Origin: Endozoicomonadaceae bacterium
GTDB lineage: Bacteria; Pseudomonadota; Gammaproteobacteria; Pseudomonadales; Endozoicomonadaceae
Length of the DNA stretch: 49,251 bases
NCBI GenBank assembly: GCA_023146365.1
Contig: JAGLCE010000074.1
Coordinates: 1-49,251, forward strand
Reading direction: 5' to 3'
Shown here: in pieces, positions 1-7,921 of the stretch
Position numbering within the stretch: the stretch's first letter is position 1
Layout: each line of letters opens with the position of its first letter
Notes under the pieces: model-generated
The model's input: only the letters and a program-made list of their open reading frames with translations
Told to the model about the DNA's origin: nothing
The model's database searches: none
Translations under genes and position numbers: made by a program

Positions 1-301
1 CAGAACAAGATAATAAAGGCTTTCATTGAAGACCATCGAGTTCTGTGTTCTGAAGACTGAAAAAGCCTTCAGAAATCCGTTTTGTCGGTAATATTTGTGT
101 ACTTGTGAATAAATTCTGAACAGTTCTCAGTAAAAAGTTGAATCCGGAGCCTCGCTCAGAGTTCTTAAACGATGGAAATGGGAAAGTAATCAAGAAATCA
201 CGAATTCAGGAATGTTCTCTTGACCATCACATGGTAATAACTTGAACTTAATCTCTCTTGTTTATCTCGGACGGTGGAGCCGCAGTGGGGATCTGCCTCC
301 T
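1..301. other. Non-coding stretch downstream of xseA
   Basis: No convincing coding frame, RNA gene or strong terminator is visible. The minus-strand xseA transcript would run into this region. A weak inverted pair (a GGCTTTC-type arm near position 18 and a GAAAAAGCC-type arm near 58) is too far apart and imperfect to call. Confidence 0.5.
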
Positions 302-1684
302 TTATTGTCTCTCTATGGGGGCATGGGTTTTAGTGACGATGCAGTCGAGGTGTCCTTCGGCAAGGCTGACCTTGATGCTCTCTTCTACGCTAATCATTAA
401 ACTGTTACGGATGATTGTGCCATCAGATGTTTGAGCCATGGCATAACCGCGGGCAAGGGTGGCCAGTGGACTGAGGGTTTCCAGTTGGCTGGTGAAATGC
501 ATCATCTGCTGTTTCATGCGAGAGATCATGCTCTGCATACTGGCGTTCAGGCGTAGATCAAGATGATGATTTTTCAGTGTTAGTTGCTGGGGAAGATGCA
601 GAGGGGAGGATTGTTTGAATCGATTGCCTATCGATATTAATGCGTTATGGCTGATCAGCAGTTGATGACGCATGGCTTGCTGCAGCCGAATAGAAAGGTC
701 GTCCAGTCGCTGGTTGCGCTCCTGAAGTTTCTGGCCTGGGTGACGCAGGCGAGAGCTTAGGGCGTGTAGTGCCTCTTGCTGCAGGTGGTGTTGCGAGTTG
801 ATCAAAGCGGCCAGCTTTCTCTGGTAAACAGCCAGATCGTTACGCCAGTCGCTCTGATTCTGACTCAGTATTTCGGCAGCTATAGAGGGCGTTCCTGCCC
901 GATGGTCTGCTACTAAATCGGCAAGGGTGTGGTCGATCTCATGACCAACAGCACTGACAATGGGGAGTTTGCAGTCGACCATCGCTCTAATGACACTTTC
1001 CTCGTTAAATGGCCAGAGGTCTTCCAGTGAGCCACCACCTCTGCCGACAATCAGCGCATCAATATAGCCAGTTTTTTCTGCTAGCTGTAATGCATGAACG
1101 ATCTGTCCTGCGGCCTCTTTCCCCTGAACAGCGGTAGGGATGATGGTAATCCGTGTTGCGGGGAATCGACGCTTCAGCACCGTCAGGATGTCGCGGATCA
1201 CTGCGCCGGTTGGGGATGTGATAACCCCGATATGAGTCGGCAAGATCGGTAGTGGTTGCTTGTGGATTTCGTCAAAGAGACCTTCTTCGGCTAATCGGTT
1301 CTTTAGTTCTTCAAAGGCCAGACGCAAAGCGCCTTCCCCAGCTTTTTCCATGTGATCCACAATGAGTTGGTATTCACCGCGCCCCTCGTACAGGCTGACC
1401 CGGGCTCGAATCAGTACTTGGATACCGTCTTTTGGTGAGAGTTGAACGCGCAGGTTGCTGTTTCGAAACATGGCCGATCGAACCTGTGCCGACTGATCTT
1501 TGAGCGTAAAATACCAGTGCCCAGATGATGGGCGGACAAAATTGGATATTTCGCCCTCTATCCAGATAGAGGGGAGGCTGATCTCCAGAAGGCGTTTGGC
1601 CTGCCGGTTCAGTTCGGAAACGCTGATAACGTTACGCTGGCTGGTGTTGGACTGGGTGGCCAGCGGCGGAGAGGAACTGCTCAT
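302..1684 (-). CDS. xseA: Exodeoxyribonuclease VII large subunit
   Basis: This is the catalytic large subunit of exonuclease VII, which with XseB degrades single-stranded DNA from either end into oligonucleotides. An N-terminal OB-fold of about 100 residues (SELNRQAKRLLE, then EGEISN and SGHWYFTLKD) is followed by the XseA core with PTAVQGKEAA and the hallmark GRGGGSLEDLWPFNEE. A coiled-coil-rich C-terminal third ends in the conserved ATLARGYAM stretch. I chose the ATG at 1684 (460 aa, starting MSSSSPP), because the upstream extension to 1720 adds 12 residues of unlikely sequence (MILILTNRNSLI). The length matches the family (E. coli about 456 aa). xseB is not adjacent. The gene is divergent from guaB, which is a common gammaproteobacterial arrangement. 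Confidence 0.96.
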   Translation of the reverse strand: MSSSSPPLATQSNTSQRNVISVSELNRQAKRLLEISLPSIWIEGEISNFVRPSSGHWYFTLKDQSAQVRSAMFRNSNLRVQLSPKDGIQVLIRARVSLYEGRGEYQLIVDHMEKAGEGALRLAFEELKNRLAEEGLFDEIHKQPLPILPTHIGVITSPTGAVIRDILTVLKRRFPATRITIIPTAVQGKEAAGQIVHALQLAEKTGYIDALIVGRGGGSLEDLWPFNEESVIRAMVDCKLPIVSAVGHEIDHTLADLVADHRAGTPSIAAEILSQNQSDWRNDLAVYQRKLAALINSQHHLQQEALHALSSRLRHPGQKLQERNQRLDDLSIRLQQAMRHQLLISHNALISIGNRFKQSSPLHLPQQLTLKNHHLDLRLNASMQSMISRMKQQMMHFTSQLETLSPLATLARGYAMAQTSDGTIIRNSLMISVEESIKVSLAEGHLDCIVTKTHAPIERQ

Positions 1685-1812
1685 AATTAGGCTATTCCGG
1701 TTAGTCAGAATCAGAATCAAAAATTAGCATCAAAAATCAGAAAAAGAATGCCCTGAGGATATGGGTAGTCAAACTGGGTTATTATCCTCTATTTTTTCTG
1801 AAAATATAAGAA

Positions 1813-1841
1813 TTGTTGACCGTATTAGGTGCAGCTATAAT
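1813..1841 (+). promoter_or_regulatory. Sigma70-type promoter of guaB
   Basis: A -35 TTGTTG (1813-1818) and a perfect -10 TATAAT (1836-1841) are separated by 17 nt, about 95 nt upstream of the guaB ATG and in the xseA-guaB divergent gap. An overlapping TTGACC (1816) would leave only a 14-nt spacer and is less likely. Confidence 0.65.
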
Positions 1842-1936
1842 GGATCAAATTTATTTTTCTGGCAGATGTGGTTCTACTCAGGAAGAGAGTCGCCTGTACC
1901 TTTTTATCCGGCTAACCTTGATTTGGAAGGCAAAAT

Positions 1937-3406
1937 ATGTTGCGTATTACTCAGGAAGCTCTCACTTTTGATGATATCCTTCTCGTTCCCGGCTATTCCG
2001 AAGTCCTGCCTAGGGATGTATCCCTAAAGACACGAATCTCCCGAGGGGTGGAATTGAATATCCCGCTGATCTCCTCGGCTATGGATACCGTGACCGAATC
2101 GCGTCTGGCTATTGCCATGGCTCAGGAGGGCGGACTGGGCATTATTCATAAAAATATGACCATAGAGCAACAGGCAGCGGAAGTTCATAAAGTCAAAAAA
2201 CACGAAAGTGGCGTGGTTAAGGATCCGATCACGATTAAATGCGGGGCTACCGTGCAGGATCTGCTAGATCTTTGTCGTCAATACGATATCTCTGGTGTGC
2301 CGGTCATGGACAAGGGTGAACTTGTGGGTATCGTGACGAGTCGTGACGTCTGTTTTGAAGAAGATCTGATTAAGAAGGTCGCTGATATCATGACGCCTCG
2401 TGAGCGTCTGGTCACTGTGGTTGAAGGTACCAGTCAGGAAGATGCCCGAAAACTACTGCAAAAGCACCGCATTGAGAAAGTGTTGGTGGTGAGTGAGCAG
2501 GGCAAGTTGATCGGCATGATGACCGTGAAAGATATCCGCAAGGCTCAGGATTACCCTAATGCCTGTAAGGATGAGTATGGTCAGCTACGCGTTGGTGCTG
2601 CGGTGGGTATTGGTTTAGAGACGCCGGATCGTATCGCTGCGCTGGTTGCTGCTGGGGTTGATGTTGTCGTTGTTGATACGGCTCATGGCCATTCCCGTGG
2701 AGTGATTGATCGAGTTCGCTGGGTTAAGGAAACTTATCCTGATTTACAGGTTGTTGGTGGCAATATCGCTACAGCAGAAGCCGCAAAGGCGCTGGTAGCC
2801 GCGGGGGCAGATGGTGTGAAGGTCGGTATTGGCCCAGGCTCCATCTGTACAACCCGAATCGTAACAGGTATCGGTGTCCCCCAGATTACTGCGGTAGCCG
2901 ATGTGGCGGAAGGCCTCAAAGGCACAGACGTTCCTGTTATCGCTGATGGCGGAATTCGTTATTCTGGTGATGTGGCAAAGGCAGTCGCTGCAGGGGCTCA
3001 CGTAGTCATGATCGGCAGTATGCTGGCTGGTACTGACGAAGCGCCAGGTGAAATCATTCTGTATCAGGGGCGTAGCTATAAGTCCTATCGTGGTATGGGG
3101 TCCATGGGGGCTATGGCGCAGGCGCGAGGGTCTAGCGATCGTTACTTTCAGGATGCCAATGCAGGCGTCGAAAAACTGGTGCCGGAAGGGATCGAAGGTC
3201 GGGTTCCTTACAAGGGCTCACTGAGCGCTATTGTGCATCAGTTGGTTGGTGGCTTGAGGGCTGCGATGGGATATACCGGTTCCCAAGATATTGATATCAT
3301 GCGCACCCAGCCTGAGTTTGTCAGGGTGACCAACGCAGGTATGAGCGAGTCCCATGTTCATGATGTGACCATTACCAAAGAAGCGCCGAACTACCGCGTA
3401 CGCTAA
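1937..3406 (+). CDS. guaB: Inosine-5'-monophosphate dehydrogenase
   Basis: GuaB oxidises IMP to XMP with NAD+, the committed step of GMP synthesis in the cytoplasm. The protein is 489 aa, the normal length. An IMPDH barrel starts with LTFDDILLVPGYSEVLP, and is interrupted at about residues 95-205 by two CBS domains (GVVKDPITI, VSGVPVMD-type and VLVVSEQGKLIGMMTVKDI). The catalytic loop GIGPGSICTTR has its cysteine at residue 304, followed by the flap region SYRGMGSMGAM. It is followed 165 nt later by guaA, the usual guaBA order. The 3494-3514 hairpin lies between them. The SD-like AAGG precedes the ATG by about 7 nt. Confidence 0.98.
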   Translation: MLRITQEALTFDDILLVPGYSEVLPRDVSLKTRISRGVELNIPLISSAMDTVTESRLAIAMAQEGGLGIIHKNMTIEQQAAEVHKVKKHESGVVKDPITIKCGATVQDLLDLCRQYDISGVPVMDKGELVGIVTSRDVCFEEDLIKKVADIMTPRERLVTVVEGTSQEDARKLLQKHRIEKVLVVSEQGKLIGMMTVKDIRKAQDYPNACKDEYGQLRVGAAVGIGLETPDRIAALVAAGVDVVVVDTAHGHSRGVIDRVRWVKETYPDLQVVGGNIATAEAAKALVAAGADGVKVGIGPGSICTTRIVTGIGVPQITAVADVAEGLKGTDVPVIADGGIRYSGDVAKAVAAGAHVVMIGSMLAGTDEAPGEIILYQGRSYKSYRGMGSMGAMAQARGSSDRYFQDANAGVEKLVPEGIEGRVPYKGSLSAIVHQLVGGLRAAMGYTGSQDIDIMRTQPEFVRVTNAGMSESHVHDVTITKEAPNYRVR

Positions 3407-3493
3407 TACCTGCGTGATGTAGACTAATGCATGGCTTTTATTTAATGAGCTGTGTCGTGTTTATTAAGCGTTGAGTGTAGGGGTGGCTATCTG

Positions 3494-3514
3494 GACGCCA
3501 TGTCAGAGGGCGTC
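3494..3514 (+). other. Short hairpin between guaB and guaA
   Basis: GACGCC (3494-3499) and GGCGTC (3509-3514) form a 6-bp stem with a 9-nt loop. No T-tract follows, so it is not a classical terminator. It could protect mRNA or pause transcription between the two genes; there is no direct evidence for a function. Confidence 0.3.
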
Positions 3515-3571
3515 GGTCATTACCTATGAACTTGCTGATCATTAATGCAGCAGGTGGTCACAGGAGTTTTT

Positions 3572-5149
3572 ATGTCTGATGATATCCATTCACAAAAGAT
3601 TTTGATACTAGACTTCGGTTCCCAGTATACACAGCTGATTGCCCGCCGAGTGCGAGAAATAGGTGTCTATTCCGAGATCCATGCCTATGACATGAGTGAG
3701 CAAGCTGTCCAGGATTTTGCGCCAAAAGCGATTATCTTGTCCGGCGGGCCAGAAACGGTCACGGCGGGAAATACGCCGAGAGCACCGAGTGTTGTGTTTG
3801 AAATGGGCGTGCCGGTATTGGGTATCTGCTATGGCATGCAGACGATGGCTGAACAGTTAGGTGGTAAGGTTGTCGGTTCCCATTTGCAGGAGTTTGGCTA
3901 CGCTGGTGTTAATATTAAGCACGCCAGCCGCTTGCTGACCGGTATTGAAGACCGCATCGCAGACGATGGCACCCTGAGCCTGGATGTCTGGATGAGTCAT
4001 GGGGACAAAGTGACTATGATGCCGGAAGGCTTTGTCTTAATGGCATCTACAGAGCTCTGTTCGATTGCTGCAATGGCGGATGACAGTCGTCACTTTTATG
4101 GGGTGCAATTTCATCCTGAAGTGACTCATACCCGCCAAGGCGGACGTATGCTTGAGCGCTTTGTGCTCGACATCGCCGGTTGCGAAAAGCTTTGGACATC
4201 TGCGCGTATTATTGGGGATGCCGTGGCACGAGTTCGTGAACAGGTAGGCGACAAGCGTGTGCTGTTAGGGCTCTCTGGTGGTGTCGATTCCAGTGTGGTG
4301 GCGGCACTTCTGCACCAAGCGATTGGTGATCAATTGATCTGCGTGTTTGTGGATAATGGTCTGCTACGGCTGAATGAAGGCGACCAGGTGATGGCGATGT
4401 TTGCCGAGAGTATGGGAGTTCGTGTGATTCGCGCAGAAGCCGGTGATCAATTCCTGGACAACTTGAAAGGGGTGTCTGATCCGGAGCAAAAGCGCAAGGT
4501 GATCGGCAATACGTTTATTGACGTATTCGATGAAGAGTCAAGCCGTCTTGATGGCGTTGAGTTCCTGGCTCAGGGCACTATTTATCCGGATGTTATCGAA
4601 TCTGCTGCCAGCAAAACGGGAAAGGCACATGTCATCAAGTCTCACCACAATGTAGGTGGTTTGCCGGAAGAGATGAAAATGGCTCTGATTGAGCCGTTGC
4701 GTGAACTGTTCAAAGATGAAGTGCGTAAAATCGGTCTGGAGCTTGGTCTGCCATATGACATGGTGTATCGTCATCCGTTCCCCGGGCCTGGCTTGGGTGT
4801 ACGCATCTTGGGTGAAGTCAAAAGAGAGTATGCTGATACGTTACGTAAAGCAGACGCAATTTTTATTGAAGAGCTCTATAAAGCAGACCTCTATCATAAA
4901 GTCAGCCAGGCATTTGTCGTATTTCTGCCCGTCAAATCAGTTGGGGTTGTCGGTGATGCCCGTCGCTATGAATACGTGGTGTCGCTGAGAGCGGTTGAGA
5001 CTATCGATTTCATGACAGCACGCTGGGCGCATCTGCCTTATGAGTTTCTTGAGTGCGTTTCTGGTCGAATCATTAATGAAATTTCCGATATTTCCCGAGT
5101 CACTTATGATATTTCCAGCAAGCCGCCAGCCACCATTGAGTGGGAGTAA
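3572..5149 (+). CDS. guaA: GMP synthase (glutamine-hydrolysing)
   Basis: GuaA aminates XMP to GMP using glutamine and ATP. The N-terminal class I glutamine amidotransferase domain has ILDFGSQYTQLIARRVRE and the nucleophile motif GICYGMQ (Cys86), with the His/Glu pair in FHPEVTHT. The ATP-pyrophosphatase domain carries the P-loop LGLSGGVDSSVVAALL, and the C-terminal dimerisation domain ends RVTYDISSKPPATIEWE. I placed the start at the ATG at 3572, preceded by CAGGAG, which gives 525 aa, identical to the E. coli length. The ORF could extend 9 codons upstream to 3545 (MQQVVTGVF), but no SD supports that. Confidence 0.98.
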   Translation: MSDDIHSQKILILDFGSQYTQLIARRVREIGVYSEIHAYDMSEQAVQDFAPKAIILSGGPETVTAGNTPRAPSVVFEMGVPVLGICYGMQTMAEQLGGKVVGSHLQEFGYAGVNIKHASRLLTGIEDRIADDGTLSLDVWMSHGDKVTMMPEGFVLMASTELCSIAAMADDSRHFYGVQFHPEVTHTRQGGRMLERFVLDIAGCEKLWTSARIIGDAVARVREQVGDKRVLLGLSGGVDSSVVAALLHQAIGDQLICVFVDNGLLRLNEGDQVMAMFAESMGVRVIRAEAGDQFLDNLKGVSDPEQKRKVIGNTFIDVFDEESSRLDGVEFLAQGTIYPDVIESAASKTGKAHVIKSHHNVGGLPEEMKMALIEPLRELFKDEVRKIGLELGLPYDMVYRHPFPGPGLGVRILGEVKREYADTLRKADAIFIEELYKADLYHKVSQAFVVFLPVKSVGVVGDARRYEYVVSLRAVETIDFMTARWAHLPYEFLECVSGRIINEISDISRVTYDISSKPPATIEWE

Positions 5150-5155
5150 TGTCGT

Positions 5156-5196
5156 ATTCAATTGATTCGCGATTGTTATAAATCAATCAATTGAAT
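5156..5196 (+). repeat. 12-bp perfect inverted repeat after guaA
   Basis: ATTCAATTGATT (5156-5167) is exactly complementary to AATCAATTGAAT (5185-5196), with a 17-nt loop, starting 6 nt after the guaA stop. It is AT-rich and has no U-tract, so it could be a weak terminator, a 3'-end stabiliser or a protein-binding site. Confidence 0.5.
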
Positions 5197-5266
5197 GATT
5201 AAGGGCGGCTATTGACTGGGCGTAAGCGACTTTTGAAAAACCCATAAAAACCGCAGTAATGTCAGT

Positions 5267-5300
5267 GGTTACTGGTTACTGGTTACTGGTTACTGGTTAT
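5267..5300 (+). repeat. Tandem heptamer repeat (GGTTACT)n
   Basis: Four full copies of GGTTACT (5267-5294) are followed by a partial copy ending GGTTAT. The repeat lies in a non-coding gap, so length changes would not shift any recognised frame. Confidence 0.9.
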
Positions 5301-5769
5301 GGTCGTGTATGACAGCATCACTTGGCATTATGGTAAGTATGTGTGACATGAATCAGTGAAATGTCCCTGTTTCGTTGTCGAAAAAATTTCTGTGGTGCAT
5401 ACTGGCAAGGTCTTCCTGTTGGTATGTGGTGCAGTGTTTATCCAGTAGCCAGTAGCAGAAAGTAGGGTGACGTCTGTGATTTTCTGTGCAAGGAGCCATC
5501 AGGCGGAGTGTCGTTTAAGAGACGCCACACTGCTATGGTGTGTTCTGTGGATGGTGTTTGCTCGCAAAATACATGCTCGTCAGAGTCAGAGATGATCCGT
5601 TATTACGATGGTAGCGGATGCGGGGTATGTGGAGTGTTATCGTTGTGGAAGAAGTGAATGTGCTGATGTTGGCGCAGGCCTTTTTTTATCGCCAATTGTA
5701 TTTCTGATTGTTTATCACCAGGCGACTGTTTTTAGCTACAGCTGTACTTGTTTAAGAGAACAGACGTTT

Positions 5770-7362
5770 ATGGAATTAGTCAATTTTGAGTTTTCGCCCC
5801 TCTCTTTTGTGGCGCCTGTCGTTGCCATAAGTCTCACCGTTATCACGCGCAAAGTACTCCTGTCATTGACAGTAGGGATCTTGTGCGGTGCGCTATTGCT
5901 GACGAGCTTTGATCCTCTTTTTTTCTTGGAATACGTATCTTCTACCTTCCTGAAAGTGTTCTGGGATGATGGTTTGAATTGCCGTAATGTGTTTATTCTG
6001 CTGTTTCTGATCATGCTCGGTGTCATGACCAGCTTTATTACGTTGGCCGGTGGTACACGGGCATTTGGTGAGTGGGCGTGTAAGCGGATACATACCCGAA
6101 AAGGGGCACAACTGCTGACCGTAACGCTGGGCATTATTATCTTTATTGATGATTACTTTAACAGCTTGGCAGTGGGTAGTATTAGCCGTCCGTTGTCGGA
6201 TAAGAACGGTGTTTCTCGGGCAAAGTTGGCCTATCTGCTGGACTCTAGCGCGGCACCAGTCTGCGTTATTGTACCTATATCCAGTTGGGGCGCTTCTATC
6301 ATCGGCCTGATCGGTTCGGTGATGATTGCTCATGATGTGACGAATATTACACCGCTTTCTGCCTTTGTCATTATGGCACCCATGAACCTGTACGCGGTAT
6401 TTGCCTTGGCGCTGGCTGTCATGACTGCGTGGCTAGACCTGAATGTTGGGCCAATGAAGCGACAGGAAATGATGGCGCTGGCGGGTCACCCCTATGATCC
6501 TGCCAAGGGTGATCCGCCGGGTGCAAATGCGGTTACGGAGTCTGAAAAGGGGACTGTTAATGATCTAGTGATTCCGATCGCCGTATTGGTGATTGCAACG
6601 ATTTTTTCTATTCTCTGGACCGGCGCACAGGCGCAAGCCGATGCAGGGCAGGCATTTACTGTTATGGGCGCTCTTGAGACTACGGATGTTACAACCTCCT
6701 TGGTAATGGGTGGTTTTGTTGGTTTGTTGGTGGCTATCGGTATGCTGTTACGCCATAAGCTGTCTACCGAAATGATGGGGAAAGCATTGGTTAGTGGTGT
6801 GAAATCCATGTTGGAGGCCATTTATATATTGGTGCTCGCTTGGGTGCTGGTTGATGTGATTAATAACATGGGCACGGGTAAGTATTTGACAGGGCTGGTG
6901 GGTGGCGCCATTCATACATCGATGATTCCAGCGCTGTTGTTTGTGATTTCCGGTATCATTGCATTTGCAACAGGCACCAGTTGGGGAGTGTTTGGGATCA
7001 TGCTACCCATTGCCGGTGATATGGCAGCCAGTACCGATATCGCTCAGCTGTTACCGGTTATGTCGGCCGTTCTGGCGGGTGCTGTTTTTGGGGACCACTG
7101 TTCACCTATTTCGGATACGACCATACTGTCCTCTGCTGGGGCGTCATGCCACCATATTGATCATGTTATGACCCAGTTGCCCTATAGTGCTGGTGTTGCG
7201 TTGGTTGCCTTATTAGGCTATGTGGTCATGGGTGTGACTGAATCTGCTTCGCTCGGATTTCTTGCATCATTACTGGCATTTATTGTTTTGGTAATCTGTT
7301 TTAAAAAAATGTCACCGGATCTGTCTGATGGTGCACGGCAGCTTGATAAGTTGAGGCACTAA
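5770..7362 (+). CDS. NhaC-family Na+/H+ antiporter
   Basis: This is a polytopic inner-membrane antiporter of the Na_H_antiporter family (COG1757), expected to exchange Na+ for protons. About a dozen hydrophobic segments are visible. Diagnostic stretches include FIDDYFNSLAVGSISRPLSD, LLDSSAAPVCVIVPISSWGA, FATGTSWGVFGIMLPIA and GAVFGDHCSPISDTTILSS, the last resembling the conserved GD.CSPISDTT motif of the family. I chose the ATG at 5770 (530 aa, start MELVNFEFSPLSFV), because this places the first membrane segment at the N terminus as in relatives; an ATG at 5608 would add 54 atypical residues. It stands alone between guaA and the T3SS islet. The ion specificity cannot be read from sequence. 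Confidence 0.88.
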   Translation: MELVNFEFSPLSFVAPVVAISLTVITRKVLLSLTVGILCGALLLTSFDPLFFLEYVSSTFLKVFWDDGLNCRNVFILLFLIMLGVMTSFITLAGGTRAFGEWACKRIHTRKGAQLLTVTLGIIIFIDDYFNSLAVGSISRPLSDKNGVSRAKLAYLLDSSAAPVCVIVPISSWGASIIGLIGSVMIAHDVTNITPLSAFVIMAPMNLYAVFALALAVMTAWLDLNVGPMKRQEMMALAGHPYDPAKGDPPGANAVTESEKGTVNDLVIPIAVLVIATIFSILWTGAQAQADAGQAFTVMGALETTDVTTSLVMGGFVGLLVAIGMLLRHKLSTEMMGKALVSGVKSMLEAIYILVLAWVLVDVINNMGTGKYLTGLVGGAIHTSMIPALLFVISGIIAFATGTSWGVFGIMLPIAGDMAASTDIAQLLPVMSAVLAGAVFGDHCSPISDTTILSSAGASCHHIDHVMTQLPYSAGVALVALLGYVVMGVTESASLGFLASLLAFIVLVICFKKMSPDLSDGARQLDKLRH

Positions 7363-7456
7363 TCAGTTGATACACTGAAAGCTGACTCAATGAGATCGGT
7401 TTTTTCGTGCCATAAAATGGTTTTGTAAGAGTTGCCAAGCTGTTTGAGGCAGACTA

Positions 7457-7478
7457 TTTTTAGCACTTCTGCTAAAAA
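7457..7478. promoter_or_regulatory. 8-bp perfect inverted repeat before the chaperone gene
   Basis: TTTTTAGC (7457-7464) and GCTAAAAA (7471-7478) flank a 6-nt spacer, ending 17 nt before the ATG at 7496. It could act as a terminator for the antiporter gene (the stem is followed by CATGG, not T's), or as an operator or leader hairpin for the chaperone-effector pair. Confidence 0.4.
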
Positions 7479-7495
7479 CATGGGCAGGTCGATTT

Positions 7496-7915
7496 ATGAG
7501 CATCGCAGCATTGATGGAAGATTTGGTACGCATTAACCAGATGGATCCAATAGAGCCGAAAGAAGGGTGTTATACCATGAGAATGAGCGGGTTTGATGTG
7601 CTGTGTTATACCCGTTCTGGACGCATCTACCTTGAAGCACGGCTGGCAGAATTGCCGGAAGCTGATGACGAGCAGCGTGAACTGGCAATGAAACTGGCTG
7701 AAAAAAGTTTACCACTGATTCGTGCTCAGCGTGCGTGTATCAGTATTAATGAGGAAGATAACCATTACTGGCTTCATCGTCGTTTATATGAATCTGGCCT
7801 TCGTGTGGATCAGTTTCAGGAAACGCTGGAAAGTTTTGCCGGTTGTTATCTTTATATCAAGGAGATTATTGATGAGCCTACCGGTGGTGGGCTCAATCCT
7901 ATGATGATACCTTGA
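7496..7915 (+). CDS. CesT/Tir-type class I T3SS chaperone
   Basis: The product is a 139-aa acidic protein with the layout of class I T3SS chaperones (CesT family), which dimerise, bind the N-terminal part of one effector and bring it to the sorting platform. Seen in the sequence: an N-terminal helix (SIAALMEDLVRINQM), beta strands around YTMRMSGFDVLCYTRSGRIYLEA, the typical ARLAELPEAD and LAEKSLPL stretch, a strand with ISINEEDNHYWLHRRL, and a C-terminal helix (VDQFQETLESFAGCYLYIKEI). It ends 6 nt before the next ATG, so the two are almost certainly co-transcribed, and the neighbour is the likely cargo. The family call rests on pattern recognition, not on a profile search. Confidence 0.78.
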   Translation: MSIAALMEDLVRINQMDPIEPKEGCYTMRMSGFDVLCYTRSGRIYLEARLAELPEADDEQRELAMKLAEKSLPLIRAQRACISINEEDNHYWLHRRLYESGLRVDQFQETLESFAGCYLYIKEIIDEPTGGGLNPMMIP

Positions 7916-7921
7916 GCAAAC

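Larger units (their letters stand above)
5150..5769. other. 620-nt intergenic region guaA to NhaC-family gene
   Basis: This long gap holds the inverted repeat at 5156-5196, a heptamer tandem repeat at 5267-5300 and several short imperfect palindromes near 5505-5545. The antiporter frame is open back to 5608, but the upstream part (Cys-rich, no family similarity that I recognise) is probably untranslated. I see no other gene here. Confidence 0.6.

Noticed and set aside
5267..5300. CRISPR or attachment-site interpretation of the heptamer repeat
   Set aside because: There are no spacers, no integrase or tRNA nearby, and the unit is only 7 nt; it is a simple tandem repeat.
5608..5769. N-terminal extension of the antiporter to 5608
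   Set aside because: The 54 extra residues are Cys-rich and unlike the family N terminus; the ATG at 5770 places the first membrane helix correctly.
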